The notes below the pieces were generated by a model. That model was given only the letters and a program-made list of their open reading frames with translations. It was not told the origin of the DNA and ran no database searches. Below are positions 27,127 through 36,157 of a DNA stretch of 64,000 bases, in pieces. The translations under genes and the position numbers were made by a program. The stretch's first letter is position 1. Every line of letters begins with the position of its first letter. The stretch is from contig NZ_JAEHOQ010000009.1 in the NCBI RefSeq assembly GCF_016239305.1, positions 62,001 through 126,000 of the forward strand. Reading direction: 5' to 3'. Source of the stretch: Proteus vulgaris. Lineage in GTDB: Bacteria; Pseudomonadota; Gammaproteobacteria; Enterobacterales; Enterobacteriaceae.

Positions 27127-27942
27127 TTAATCTGTTTTTTTATTAATCAATTGCTCGAAACGTAATGAAAGCTGTCGCCGTGCATTAATTAAATAACGCG
27201 TATATTCCTGCGTTGAAGATGTTAAAACGGTTGTTTTATCACCAAACTCAACCATTTTTCCCCCTTGCATCACGATGATATCATCAGCAATTTCATTAAC
27301 GAGTCCTAAATCATGGGAAATAAAAATCAGCGTTGAATGGCGAGTCGTTACGACATGCTGGAGCAATTTTAAAATCTCTCGACGAAGAGGTGCATCAAGT
27401 GCCGTTGTTGGTTCATCAGCAATTAATAGTTTAGGTGACAAAACGAGCGCAATTGCAATCATCACACGTTGTAACTGTCCGCCACTTAGTTGGTGAGGAA
27501 AAGCCTGCATAATAGATTGAAATTGATGAGGAAAAACATGAGATAATGCTAACGCAGCCTCTTCTATGGCTTGCTTTTTAGTATAGGAAAAATGATAGAT
27601 TAAAGTTTGGCTTATTTGCTTGCCTATTTTCATCAAAGGATCAAACGCACTCATACCATGTTGAACAATTAAACCTAAAGATGTTCCCAATAAAGCTCGG
27701 CGTTGAGATAGCATCTCATCACTTATCTTCTTTCCATCAAAGAAAATACGCCCAGACATCACCAATGATCCTGGTAGCAAGCCCATAATGGCTTTACTGA
27801 TCACACTTTTTCCACTGCCACTTTCGCCAACAATCGCTAATGTGCGCCCTTGCTTTATTGAAAAAGAAATATCCTCGATCAGCGTTTTTCCACTTTCTTT
27901 ATGAGAAATAGAAACATGCTCAAGCGTCAGTAAGTTGTTCAT
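27127..27942 (-). CDS. nikD: Nickel/oligopeptide-type ABC transporter ATPase NikD
   Basis: A 271-residue ABC ATPase. Walker A GESGSGKSV (about residues 38-46), signature LSGGQLQRVMIAIAL (about 150-164), Walker B LLIADEPTTALDAP and H-loop SHD are all intact. It overlaps the end of nikC by 23 bases, so translation is coupled. It forms a heterodimer with NikE. Confidence 0.88.
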   Translation of the reverse strand: MNNLLTLEHVSISHKESGKTLIEDISFSIKQGRTLAIVGESGSGKSVISKAIMGLLPGSLVMSGRIFFDGKKISDEMLSQRRALLGTSLGLIVQHGMSAFDPLMKIGKQISQTLIYHFSYTKKQAIEEAALALSHVFPHQFQSIMQAFPHQLSGGQLQRVMIAIALVLSPKLLIADEPTTALDAPLRREILKLLQHVVTTRHSTLIFISHDLGLVNEIADDIIVMQGGKMVEFGDKTTVLTSSTQEYTRYLINARRQLSLRFEQLINKKTD

Positions 27943-28789
27943 GCTTTTCTCCTACTGATTGGCGATTATCGGGATCAAACACATCACGTAAAAAGTCTCC
28001 CCAAAAGTTAAAGGCGGTGACAACAAGAGTGATAGCAATCCCCGCAGGTAGCATCTGCGCTGGGTGTAATACCATGACATTTTTTGCTTCACTGAGCATA
28101 TTTCCCCATTCTGGGGTCGGTGGCTGTACGCCTAACCCTAAAAAAGAGAGTGCAGAGATCATTAAAATAACACTGCCAATATCGGTTGATGCTAAGACGA
28201 TAGTTTCAGCAAAAGTCACAGGTAATAAGTGGCGTCGTAAAATATGGTGAGAAGGCGCACCAATCACGCGAGCGTAAGCAATATAGTTACGGTGTGAATA
28301 TTGGCGAACAACCCCTCTGATCATTCTGGCATACCATGCCCATTTCACCAAAATAACGGCAATTAAGATATTACCAATGCCCGGCCCCATTATTCCCACT
28401 AATGCTAAGATCATAATTTCTGCGGGAAATGATAAAACCACATCACATAATCGCATAATCAATGTATCTGTTTTTCCATGGAAAAATCCAGCTAACATGC
28501 CCATTAGCCAACCAATGATTAATGTCACACTCATGGCTAATAAGGCATAAAATACCGTGGTTCTTACTCCAAACAATAACCTTGAAAAGATACAACGCCC
28601 TAAATTATCCGTACCTAACGGATAATCAAAACTCATGGGTTTAAATTTCAAACGTATTGAGGTTAATGTGGGATCATGCGGTGCTAACCAAGGAGCAAAT
28701 ATTCCTGCAATAGCCACAATCATGATCACCAATAAGCACAATTGCGCACTTTTATCTTTTGCAAGTCGTTGCCAAAACAGTTGCCACAT
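27920..28789 (-). CDS. nikC: Nickel/oligopeptide-type ABC transporter permease NikC
   Basis: A 289-residue inner-membrane permease of the DppC/NikC type. An N-terminal membrane segment (CLLVIMIVAIAGIFAPWLAP) is followed by the family hallmark HDPT...PLGTDNLGR (about residues 38-64) and a five-helix core with the coupling EAA-type loop ARVIGAPSHHILRRHLLP (about 173-190). It begins 2 bases after nikB. Confidence 0.9.
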   Translation of the reverse strand: MWQLFWQRLAKDKSAQLCLLVIMIVAIAGIFAPWLAPHDPTLTSIRLKFKPMSFDYPLGTDNLGRCIFSRLLFGVRTTVFYALLAMSVTLIIGWLMGMLAGFFHGKTDTLIMRLCDVVLSFPAEIMILALVGIMGPGIGNILIAVILVKWAWYARMIRGVVRQYSHRNYIAYARVIGAPSHHILRRHLLPVTFAETIVLASTDIGSVILMISALSFLGLGVQPPTPEWGNMLSEAKNVMVLHPAQMLPAGIAITLVVTAFNFWGDFLRDVFDPDNRQSVGEKHEQLTDA

Positions 28790-28791
28790 TA

Positions 28792-29718
28792 TTATCTCCT
28801 TAACCGCGGATCAGTCATCATTTGAATAACATCCATCAAAAAGTTAAAAAAGAGAAATAGCAGTGACATCAATAAAATATAGGCCTGTATCATCGGATAA
28901 TCACGACCAAATATGGCGCTAATACATAGTCGCCCAATTCCCGGCCATGCAAAAATATTTTCAATCACTACTGTGCCAGCAATAAGCTTTGGAATACTCA
29001 TGCCCAATGCCGTTAAACTGGAATACAGCGAATTACGTAAAATATGGCGACGTAAAATAAGGTTATCGGGTAATCCGCGGGCTTTGGCATAAAAGACATA
29101 AGGCTGATGCCATTGATTTAACATCGCCCCTCTTAACAGCCGTAAATAAGTACCGATATAGCCCAAAGAAAGCGCCAATGCAGGCAAAATAACAGATTGT
29201 GGCGATAACATTCCACTGACAGGGAGCCAATCTAAATAAACGGCAACTCCCCAAATCAATAGCAATCCCAGCCAATAATTAGGTATAGCTGTTAGAATAA
29301 AGACAATAAAACGAATGCTTTTATCTGTAAAACTTTGAGGTTTAATCACACACCACAATGCTAAAGGCAGTGCCAAAATAATCGTAAAGAATAAGGCCGT
29401 TGAAGCCAACCAAAGCGTTGGTGGTAATGCTCTTAGCATCTCTTGAATAACTGGGGTTCTAGTAAGAAAAGAAGTACCAAAATCAAGCTGGGATCCTGCC
29501 ATTAACCATAAAAAATAACGGGTTAAGAAAGGTTTATCTAAACCTAGCTCATGACGCATACCATCAATGGCTTCAGGGGTTGGAACAATTTCATTAACAC
29601 GTAATGCGACTTCCGCGGGATCAGACGGCGCTAATTCCAACAGAATAAAAGCAATAAATGAAATCATCAGTGCCAGCGGGAATATCGCCAACACTCTCCA
29701 GAATATATAACGTAGCAT
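28792..29718 (-). CDS. nikB: Nickel/oligopeptide-type ABC transporter permease NikB
   Basis: A 308-residue inner-membrane permease of the DppB/NikB type. The N-terminal segment (LRYIFWRVLAIFPLALMISF) is followed by the family motif LAPSDPAE and GLDKPFLTRYFLW. The cytosolic coupling loop YAKARGLPDNLILRRHILRNS (conserved around ARGLP) is near residue 215. It pairs with NikC to form the channel. It is separated from nikA by 62 bases that contain a strong hairpin. Confidence 0.9.
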   Translation of the reverse strand: MLRYIFWRVLAIFPLALMISFIAFILLELAPSDPAEVALRVNEIVPTPEAIDGMRHELGLDKPFLTRYFLWLMAGSQLDFGTSFLTRTPVIQEMLRALPPTLWLASTALFFTIILALPLALWCVIKPQSFTDKSIRFIVFILTAIPNYWLGLLLIWGVAVYLDWLPVSGMLSPQSVILPALALSLGYIGTYLRLLRGAMLNQWHQPYVFYAKARGLPDNLILRRHILRNSLYSSLTALGMSIPKLIAGTVVIENIFAWPGIGRLCISAIFGRDYPMIQAYILLMSLLFLFFNFLMDVIQMMTDPRLRR

Positions 29719-29729
29719 AAGGTTTAATC

Positions 29730-29760
29730 AGTGTGGCACTTTCATGTAAGGTGCCACACT
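29730..29760 (-). other. Strong hairpin between nikA and nikB
   Basis: Perfect 10-bp stem AGTGTGGCAC / GTGCCACACT with 11-base loop directly after the nikA stop on the minus strand and no U run. As with tctC above, the position after a binding-protein gene suggests protection of the upstream mRNA. Confidence 0.6.
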
Positions 29761-29780
29761 TGTCTAAGTGAGCGTTTTAA

Positions 29781-31355
29781 TTACGGCTTAAAATGCATTT
29801 TTTCAAACGGTATTTCATATTGAGACGGATTAAAGCCAACATTTTCTAATTCACTGCGATGAATAGCCTTAGTGCGTGAATAGGTTAATGGGATATAGAC
29901 TGCTTGATCAGCTAATGACGTAAATAAGGTTTTATATAATGCCTGACGTCGTGTTTCATCAGGTGTAATTAATAGCTCACCAATCATGGCATCTAATTGC
30001 GCTTTATTCGCTAATCCTTTTTGCCCTTGATAATCAGCATGAGCGGGTATTCTAAAAGATGAAACAAAGGAAGCCGGATCGTAAGGTGTTCCCCATGAAA
30101 GCGAATATTGTAAATCAAAATCGCCATTTTTTTGTCTATCTAAATAAGCTTGTTTTTCTTCACCTAAAATAGTCAAACCAACGCCAATCTTTTTAAAATC
30201 ATCTTGAATAAGTTCCGCAATTTCTTTTTCTACTGCGTTATTCACATTATAAGAGAGTAATAATTGCAGTTTCTGACCCTCTTTTTGACGGATAGTCTCA
30301 CCTTTTGGTAATACCCAGCCCGCAGCCTCTAATAATTCAACCGCTTTTGTAGGCTGGTAAGCATAGATTGGCGAGCTAAAATCACAATAAGGCACACTGC
30401 GCGCCATTAAAGTATCTGCGACTTTTTCACTGCCCGCTAAAATACCTTGTGCAATACCCTCTTTATCGACTGCATATTGCAATGCTTGGCGAACATGTTG
30501 ATTTGATGTCATTGGACGACTACTGTTTAGCACAATAGCACGAGATGCAATTGGCGCACTCATTTCAGTTTTAAATTTATCTGATGCCATAAGGGCTTCA
30601 AATGAATCCATATCTAACATGTCACCATCAGCGCCAAATATAAGCTGAATATCACCCTTTTGCAGAGAAAGTAGCATCGTTTGTCGGTCTGGGATCACTC
30701 GCCACATTACCCCATTTAATACGGGTTTTTCTCCCCAATAATTTGGGTTAACTTTAAACTCTGCGTATTGGTCTTTTTTATGCTCTGCTAATACCCAAGG
30801 CCCCGTACCGATATAGTTTGCGACGCCTGTTTTTGTTTTGCCATTAATAAACGAATTTGGCGAAATAAAACGAAATGGGCGAGTTAAACCTAATTCAGTT
30901 AATGTTGGGTAGTAAGGATTTTTTAGATTTAATTTAACGGTAAATTCATCAACGATTTCAACATTATCAATTTGACGAACTAACTCTAACCATGCATGTC
31001 GTTCATAGTTATCTAGCACAGCTTCAATATTTAATTTTACAGCTTTGGCATTAAACTGCTCGCCATCACTAAAGGTCACATCATGGCGTAAATAAAAGGT
31101 ATAACTTTTACCGTCAGGGGAAATATCCCAACGCTCCGCTAAATAAGGTGCAACACCTTTTTCGGTATTTAACACTAAAGATTCAAAGACCATGTTTTGT
31201 GCTGCCATCTCACCAGAATAGAGATGGGGATTAATATCACGAATATCTTTTGTACTGGCATAATCCAGTATGTTATTGCTTTTATCTGCAAGTACTGGAA
31301 ATGCACATGCAAGTGTTAATAACAGGGTCGGGATCACTGAAAATAAAGGCTTCAC
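29781..31355 (-). CDS. nikA: Periplasmic nickel-binding protein NikA-like
   Basis: A 524-residue solute-binding protein of the DppA/NikA family with a signal peptide (VIPTLLLTLACAFPVLA). Several blocks match E. coli NikA from memory, e.g. INPHLYSGEM at the start of the mature protein, RHAWLELVRQID (about residue 115), RPFRFISP, IGTGPWVL and WGTPYDPASF. The GTG start at 31355 is supported by AAGGAG 6 bases upstream. In E. coli NikA binds nickel as a complex with small metallophores such as histidine. It follows the methyltransferase gene by 15 bases. Nickel is the best guess because of these matches; another metal chelate is possible. Confidence 0.82.
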   Translation of the reverse strand: MKPLFSVIPTLLLTLACAFPVLADKSNNILDYASTKDIRDINPHLYSGEMAAQNMVFESLVLNTEKGVAPYLAERWDISPDGKSYTFYLRHDVTFSDGEQFNAKAVKLNIEAVLDNYERHAWLELVRQIDNVEIVDEFTVKLNLKNPYYPTLTELGLTRPFRFISPNSFINGKTKTGVANYIGTGPWVLAEHKKDQYAEFKVNPNYWGEKPVLNGVMWRVIPDRQTMLLSLQKGDIQLIFGADGDMLDMDSFEALMASDKFKTEMSAPIASRAIVLNSSRPMTSNQHVRQALQYAVDKEGIAQGILAGSEKVADTLMARSVPYCDFSSPIYAYQPTKAVELLEAAGWVLPKGETIRQKEGQKLQLLLSYNVNNAVEKEIAELIQDDFKKIGVGLTILGEEKQAYLDRQKNGDFDLQYSLSWGTPYDPASFVSSFRIPAHADYQGQKGLANKAQLDAMIGELLITPDETRRQALYKTLFTSLADQAVYIPLTYSRTKAIHRSELENVGFNPSQYEIPFEKMHFKP

Positions 31356-31370
31356 GTTATTCTCCTTTCA

Positions 31371-32153
31371 TTATTTATACGTTGTTTTTTGTGCGTGGAT
31401 CATAAACATCGGTGTTGATCCATAATTAATTTTTTCTTCTTCATTCCACACAAAATCACCAATACGGGTATCTATCATGTATCGGTTAAAACCAATCTCT
31501 AATAAGGTATTAATGTCCCATTGAGGACGTTTTATTTGACTCAATGGAAGTTGACGCGCAATTCTTTCCATCTCTTTTGTATCAGTGTTCACATAGTGAT
31601 CTTCCACTTGTTCTTCTATTGAACGAGCTCTATCTGCCACAAAACCTTGCCAATAAGTGTCATCAAAAAGGTGTAAATACCAGTTAGCATCAAAATTAAT
31701 TAAACTACCGCCTGGCTTTAATACACGAAACCATTCTGAATAAGCCATTTGGGGCGCTTTTAAATTCCAAGTGACATTACGGCTGACAACAAGATCAAAC
31801 TGTTCATTGGCAAAAGGCAATTGATGCACATCGCCACGAATAAATTGAATATTTACCTGATGTGTTTGTGCATTCTGTTTTGCTTCAAGTAACATGCCTT
31901 CGGTTGCATCAATTGCCGTTACATCATGGCCTGATAACGCTAATAAAATGGCAAAAAAACCTGGGCCAGTCCCAATATCTAGTACTTTTAAAGTTTCACC
32001 CTCTTTAACGTGCCCCAATAATAAATGACGCCATTTTTGTTGTTTTTCACTCAGCAATTCCTGTTGATTCGACTCACTATAACTTTCTGCCCTGATATTC
32101 CAGTAACGAGTTACATCATTAAGTAATGGGTTATTATTTATTTTATTTGTCAT
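31371..32153 (-). CDS. Class I SAM-dependent methyltransferase, first gene of the nik operon
   Basis: A 260-residue cytosolic methyltransferase. The AdoMet-binding motif I is VLDIGTGPGFFAILLA (about residues 57-72), with motif II acidic residue in VTAIDATEGM and motif IV-type sequence FDLVVSRNVTWNL (about 124-136). The N-terminus (RYWNIRAESYSESN) is typical of UbiE-like small-molecule methyltransferases. It precedes nikA by 15 bases and so is cotranscribed with the importer. A role in modifying a metallophore or a metal-linked metabolite is possible but is inference. No NikR-type site (GTATGA-N16-TCATAC) is seen upstream. Confidence 0.8.
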   Translation of the reverse strand: MTNKINNNPLLNDVTRYWNIRAESYSESNQQELLSEKQQKWRHLLLGHVKEGETLKVLDIGTGPGFFAILLALSGHDVTAIDATEGMLLEAKQNAQTHQVNIQFIRGDVHQLPFANEQFDLVVSRNVTWNLKAPQMAYSEWFRVLKPGGSLINFDANWYLHLFDDTYWQGFVADRARSIEEQVEDHYVNTDTKEMERIARQLPLSQIKRPQWDINTLLEIGFNRYMIDTRIGDFVWNEEEKINYGSTPMFMIHAQKTTYK

Positions 32154-32587
32154 CAGAAACCTGCTGTTGTATCAACGTAAAGAGGGGGGAATAAATTCCC
32201 TCAAAAGCGAATGATTTGGCTATTTTATAGTGTGGGTAACATACCTTGTAACCCATCGATACTCTATGTGCTATATCAATATTCATCAGCACTCAATGGT
32301 GAAAGTTGACTGATGTGTCATCTTCATCTTTAACATAAATGCGCCATCCTAAAGGCTAGAAAGATAAATAAGCAAATAGATTATTTTGCTTGTTAAAATA
32401 GAGAAATAAATTGAGCGAATTTAGCAATAAACCAAAATCAAAGTGCTATAAAAATTTATTTTGCCTTAGATTAAAAAAATGAACGCTTTAATTTCACCTT
32501 TTTAATAAAACCGTTATAGTCAGTAATATTGATATCTTAAATTTCTCTCTTTAAACGAATATAGCCGTCACAAAGGCTCTCTAAAAT
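32154..32587. other. Divergent regulatory region between the nik operon and the Srf-Tag locus
   Basis: 434 bases with no gene. Seen: a perfect small palindrome GGGAATAAATTCCC at 32187-32200, just before the methyltransferase start, which could be an operator; a GGGTAAC/GTAACCC repeat (imperfect) at 32237-32257; and a good -10 hexamer TATAGT at 32515-32520 about 70 bases before the first VWA gene. No clear Fur, NikR or CRP site. Confidence 0.4.
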
Positions 32588-34111
32588 ATGAATCGAATTT
32601 CACGATTAACGGCTGATATTACCCGCGCCGATTTTGCCTTAACCCATCAACAGCAGTTACTTCAATTGCTGACACAACATTTTCCGACTAAGTATCGAGC
32701 GTTGTTTGCCACGCCCGAAAAGAAATCGGATGATGTCATTGAATGGTATTCTGCTGTTTCTGGTAATCCTGTTGCTTTGACCTCGTTACAAGGACAAGAA
32801 CAACAAGAAATAAGACGTATTTTAGATGAACGCCTTAACGATATTAAAACGCAAACAGCGCTATTAGCCTCACAAAACAGAATTACAGATGAAGAGCGTC
32901 ATCTTTTAGATACGGCATCAACGTTGCCTGATAGCGAAAGTGTCTATGTCATTAATGGACAACCTGTTATTACATGGTGGCCTCGAACAACCCCATTACC
33001 GCCACCAATTGCACAAGTTACCGCAGGTGCAAGTGCCGCAGCTGCGGGTGCCGCACTTGCTGATGTACCAGCCAAAACGCGCAATCGCTGGTTACGTTGG
33101 TTATTACTTTTCTTATTCTTGCTGTTTTTAATTTTATTAGCATCTTGGCTAAAGGGGTGTTTTGATCCCAAAGCAGTTCCTCCTGTCGAAGAAGAAAAAC
33201 CTGCTGTCGTAATACCACCAAAACCAGAACCCACACCTGAGCCAGAGCCTATTCCTGAGCCTGTACCAGAACCTATTCCAGAGCCGGTTCCTAAACCCGT
33301 TCCAGTACCTGAACCTATCCCTGAGCCAAAACCTGTGCCCAAACCTGTGCCTGTGAAAAAACTCACGCCACTAGAAGCTTGTGTGCAAGATGAATTAAAA
33401 AAAGTGGGTGTGACAGAAAAGACAGCTAATACAACTTGTGAAAATCGCTTAGCCAGTAAGATAAAACAAATGTGCCCAGCAGATCGCCCGCCAGAACTGG
33501 CACCACAAGTGATTATTATCTTTGATGCTTCAGGCTCAATGGCGTTGAGTATGAATTTAACGGAAGACGATTTAGACTTTATCTCCTCTACAGGACAACT
33601 TTTTCCTGGCTATGATGCTGAACCTAGACGGATCACCGTGGCAAGAAATGCGGCAACCAAGATTATTAATAATATTCCTTCAGATATGAAAATTACTACC
33701 GTTGTGGCATCAGATTGTGGCGTAGTGAAATCAAGTCCAGCTTATGGTGGCAATGAACGATCAAAATTGCTTAACTATATTAAACGTATTGAACCCGATA
33801 GTGGCACACCATTAGCCGAATCTATTCAACGAGCAGGCTCTCTGATCAAAGGCAATAATCGTGACACTATTATTGTCTTATTATCAGACGGTTTAGAGTC
33901 TTGCGATCAAGATCCATGCACTGCAGCCAGAACGTTAAAACGTGCTCACCCTCGTGCCATAATTAATGTTGTCGATATCTTAGGTACAGGCGCAGGTAAC
34001 TGTGTGGCGAACGCAACGGGAGGAAAAGTTTTCACTGCGCGTAATGCCAATGAAGTCAGTTTAATGACTCGAAAAGCGATTGAAGATTATATTCCGAAGA
34101 ACTGTAAATAA
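32588..34111 (+). CDS. Bitopic membrane protein with TonB-like Pro-rich linker and periplasmic VWA domain
   Basis: A 507-residue single-pass protein. The cytosolic N-terminal domain (about residues 1-155) resembles that of the SrfA protein encoded next: both have an I-[ED]-W-Y-S motif (residues 55-59 here) and a h-V-h-G-Q-P-h-h-T-x-W block (about 120-130). One membrane segment (WLRWLLLFLFLLFLILLASW) ends in KGCF near residue 195. Then comes a stretch of about 50 residues of PEP/PKP repeats like the TonB spacer. The C-terminal von Willebrand A domain (about 310-500) has an intact MIDAS: DASGSM, the threonine in DSGTPLAES and the aspartate in LLSDGLESC. Cysteines suggest disulfides. A terminator separates it from srfA. 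Confidence 0.8.
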   Translation: MNRISRLTADITRADFALTHQQQLLQLLTQHFPTKYRALFATPEKKSDDVIEWYSAVSGNPVALTSLQGQEQQEIRRILDERLNDIKTQTALLASQNRITDEERHLLDTASTLPDSESVYVINGQPVITWWPRTTPLPPPIAQVTAGASAAAAGAALADVPAKTRNRWLRWLLLFLFLLFLILLASWLKGCFDPKAVPPVEEEKPAVVIPPKPEPTPEPEPIPEPVPEPIPEPVPKPVPVPEPIPEPKPVPKPVPVKKLTPLEACVQDELKKVGVTEKTANTTCENRLASKIKQMCPADRPPELAPQVIIIFDASGSMALSMNLTEDDLDFISSTGQLFPGYDAEPRRITVARNAATKIINNIPSDMKITTVVASDCGVVKSSPAYGGNERSKLLNYIKRIEPDSGTPLAESIQRAGSLIKGNNRDTIIVLLSDGLESCDQDPCTAARTLKRAHPRAIINVVDILGTGAGNCVANATGGKVFTARNANEVSLMTRKAIEDYIPKNCK

Positions 34112-34137
34112 TGATTGATTACTATTTTTAATATTTA

Positions 34138-34176
34138 TTTCACCCTCTTTGTTTCAACATTGAGGGTGAAATTTTT
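34138..34176 (+). terminator. Terminator after the first VWA gene
   Basis: Perfect 10-bp stem TTTCACCCTC / GAGGGTGAAA (34138-34147, 34162-34171) followed by TTTTT. It shows that the first VWA gene is a separate transcript from srfA onward. Confidence 0.9.
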
Positions 34177-34177
34177 C

Positions 34178-34678
34178 ACGTATTACGCGTAATTTATTAT
34201 TATATTGAAACTAGTAGGTGCTATATCTTATCTATTTAAGATCCATCCTTAATTGCGTATTTCGTTTTTTTCTTATTCTCTCATTATTCAGAATAAACCT
34301 ATTTTGTGATTATTATCACAACGACTAGATGTTTCTGATGGTTTACCTTTTTATATCTTGTCTTTTTTTTCTTCTATTTCATTATTTTTTAATGTAAAAA
34401 CCAATATATCGGTGATTTTATCCATATATTTAAGAAAATATAGCGCAACCTGTAAAGTCATTATTTAATTATCATAATATTCTCTCTTCCGCCCAAGAAA
34501 AATAAAAAAGTCTTTAATAATAATCAGTTAATTAACCCTAAATAATCCGCTAGATAGACACCAAATTTCTGATAATATAAAATGTATATAAATTTTATAT
34601 CTTTATTTTTAGCCTTAAAGCCTATTTACGGATAAGCCAACTTACCCATAGATAATCTTGCCTAGCGGAATGATCGTC
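34178..34678 (+). promoter_or_regulatory. Promoter region of the srfA-tag operon
   Basis: About 500 very AT-rich bases without a gene. The clear signal is the CRP site at 34305. Several TATAAT-like hexamers occur close to srfA around 34573-34602 (TATAAA, TATATA), so the promoter may be there, but no well-matched -35 could be assigned. Confidence 0.5.
34305..34320 (+). promoter_or_regulatory. Perfect CRP site upstream of srfA
   Basis: TGTGATTATTATCACA: both half-sites (TGTGA, TCACA) match the CRP consensus exactly with the correct 6-base spacing, and flanking T/A extends the symmetry (TTGTGAT...ATCACAA). It lies 359 bases before the srfA start and 128 bases after the terminator of the first VWA gene, so it must serve the srfA-tag operon or a nearby unmapped promoter. 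Confidence 0.7.
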
Positions 34679-36154
34679 GTGAATAAAGCATTCTTACGAA
34701 GTGGTAAATTAGAAAGTTACCTCCCTATGGGAGAAAATGGACAGGCTGTTTATATCTCTGCATTGCAGCTACGTGAAACTCTGCGTTTAAGAGGAAAGGC
34801 TCATATTTCTCAATGTCTTGCCATTCCTCAGCCGAATGAAACAGGCGAACGTATTGATTGGTATTCACCGATTGACGGCTCTGTTATCCCTTGGTCTGCG
34901 GCTTCTGAAGAGGAACGTACTGCTGCTTATGCTGTGCTGAGAAAAAATCAAGATGATTTAATCGCCTTTAGCGAACAAGAACAGCAAAGGGCTGGAAATA
35001 AAGAAAGCCAACTTTTTGGCGCACTCCTCAGTAAAACAATCCAATTTCCTGACGAAAACCATATTTTTATTGTTGATGGCCAACCCATTATGACTTTTTG
35101 GGGATTTGTAAATGCCAATCAACAACTGAGAGTTGACCCTGTCGCTTGTTTAAAACCAGTTGTTGCACCTATTACGCCAACATCCCCCGTTAATTCACCA
35201 GTGCAAGAAAAAGTCATCATTGCTGACACTAAGCGCCCTTGGTGGCGTTTTTTATGGTGGCTATTACCTTTATTATTACTTCTACTCGTCATTTTCTTCT
35301 TAAGAGGCTGTTTTTCAACGCCAACGTTACCTACGGTCGATATTAAAACACCCGATATTGAAGTACCTAAATTGCCAGATCCTACGCTTGAAAAGCCAAA
35401 AGTCCCTACAGTGGTGACTAATGGTCATACGGTTGGTGTAACGACAGGAACGGTTAACACAGGAACACTGGGTACTGTTGATGCTAATGGGAAAGTCATT
35501 GATGGTGTTATTGATACAGGCACTGGTGTTGATCCTAATACGGGTTTACCTGTGGTTGACCCTCAAACAGATAATAATCAAGGTGCTTTACCTGAAGGAA
35601 CAGCACCCGATAATGCGCAACAACCCAATGTACCTCCGGTTGATCCTGCAACACAAAATGAGCAACCGAAAACAGATACCTCTCAAAGTTCAGAGAATGA
35701 TAGTAATACCGCCAACCCCCCGGTTGATCCTAATGCACCACCGGATGTCACGCCACCAGCTACAGCTGATAACACAACACCACTGACTATTCCTGCAAAT
35801 GCGTTGGCCAATGGCTCAACCCAATTTCTTAACGGCCAATGGAAAGCCGGTGCGGGTATTCAAGATCAAAAAACAGGTAAACCACTGAGCCTGAACTATC
35901 AATTAGATAATGGCAAAGGACAAGTCGTAATGACGCGCAGTGATGGCGTGACCTGTAAAGCCCCTGTGAACGCAGCCGTCAATCAAGGCGGGCTGAATAT
36001 TAATAACCAAGGTCAGGCTCTGTGTAGTGATGGCTCGAACTATTTGATGCCAAATATTATTTGCCAACCAGGAAGCCAAAATATTGCTGATTGCCAAGGG
36101 AAATATGAGAACAGTCAGCCATTCCCATTATCAATGAAGCGGGAGAATAATTAA
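34679..36154 (+). CDS. srfA: SrfA family bitopic membrane protein
   Basis: A 491-residue single-pass protein that I match to the SrfA family (named in Salmonella as an SsrB-regulated factor). The conserved N-terminus is FLRSGKLESYLPMGENGQ, then RIDWYSPIDGS (about residues 61-71) and HIFIVDGQPIMTFWGF (about 132-147). One membrane segment (WWLLPLLLLLLVIFFLRGCF) ends near residue 219. The periplasmic part has a long Pro/Thr/Asn-rich disordered stretch (about 235-375), then a small domain of about 110 residues with three cysteines near the end. I favour GTG 34679 (GGA 9 bases before; homologues begin here) over ATG 34670 or TTG 34658. It starts the long operon, 3 bases before srfB. Confidence 0.82.
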   Translation: MNKAFLRSGKLESYLPMGENGQAVYISALQLRETLRLRGKAHISQCLAIPQPNETGERIDWYSPIDGSVIPWSAASEEERTAAYAVLRKNQDDLIAFSEQEQQRAGNKESQLFGALLSKTIQFPDENHIFIVDGQPIMTFWGFVNANQQLRVDPVACLKPVVAPITPTSPVNSPVQEKVIIADTKRPWWRFLWWLLPLLLLLLVIFFLRGCFSTPTLPTVDIKTPDIEVPKLPDPTLEKPKVPTVVTNGHTVGVTTGTVNTGTLGTVDANGKVIDGVIDTGTGVDPNTGLPVVDPQTDNNQGALPEGTAPDNAQQPNVPPVDPATQNEQPKTDTSQSSENDSNTANPPVDPNAPPDVTPPATADNTTPLTIPANALANGSTQFLNGQWKAGAGIQDQKTGKPLSLNYQLDNGKGQVVMTRSDGVTCKAPVNAAVNQGGLNINNQGQALCSDGSNYLMPNIICQPGSQNIADCQGKYENSQPFPLSMKRENN

Positions 36155-36157
36155 TTC

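Noticed and set aside
32944..33366. Minus-strand open frame of 140 codons rich in GSGTG repeats
   Set aside because: It is the shadow of the Pro/Glu repeat in the plus-strand VWA protein; repeats of PEP codons give long open frames on the other strand. No ribosome site.
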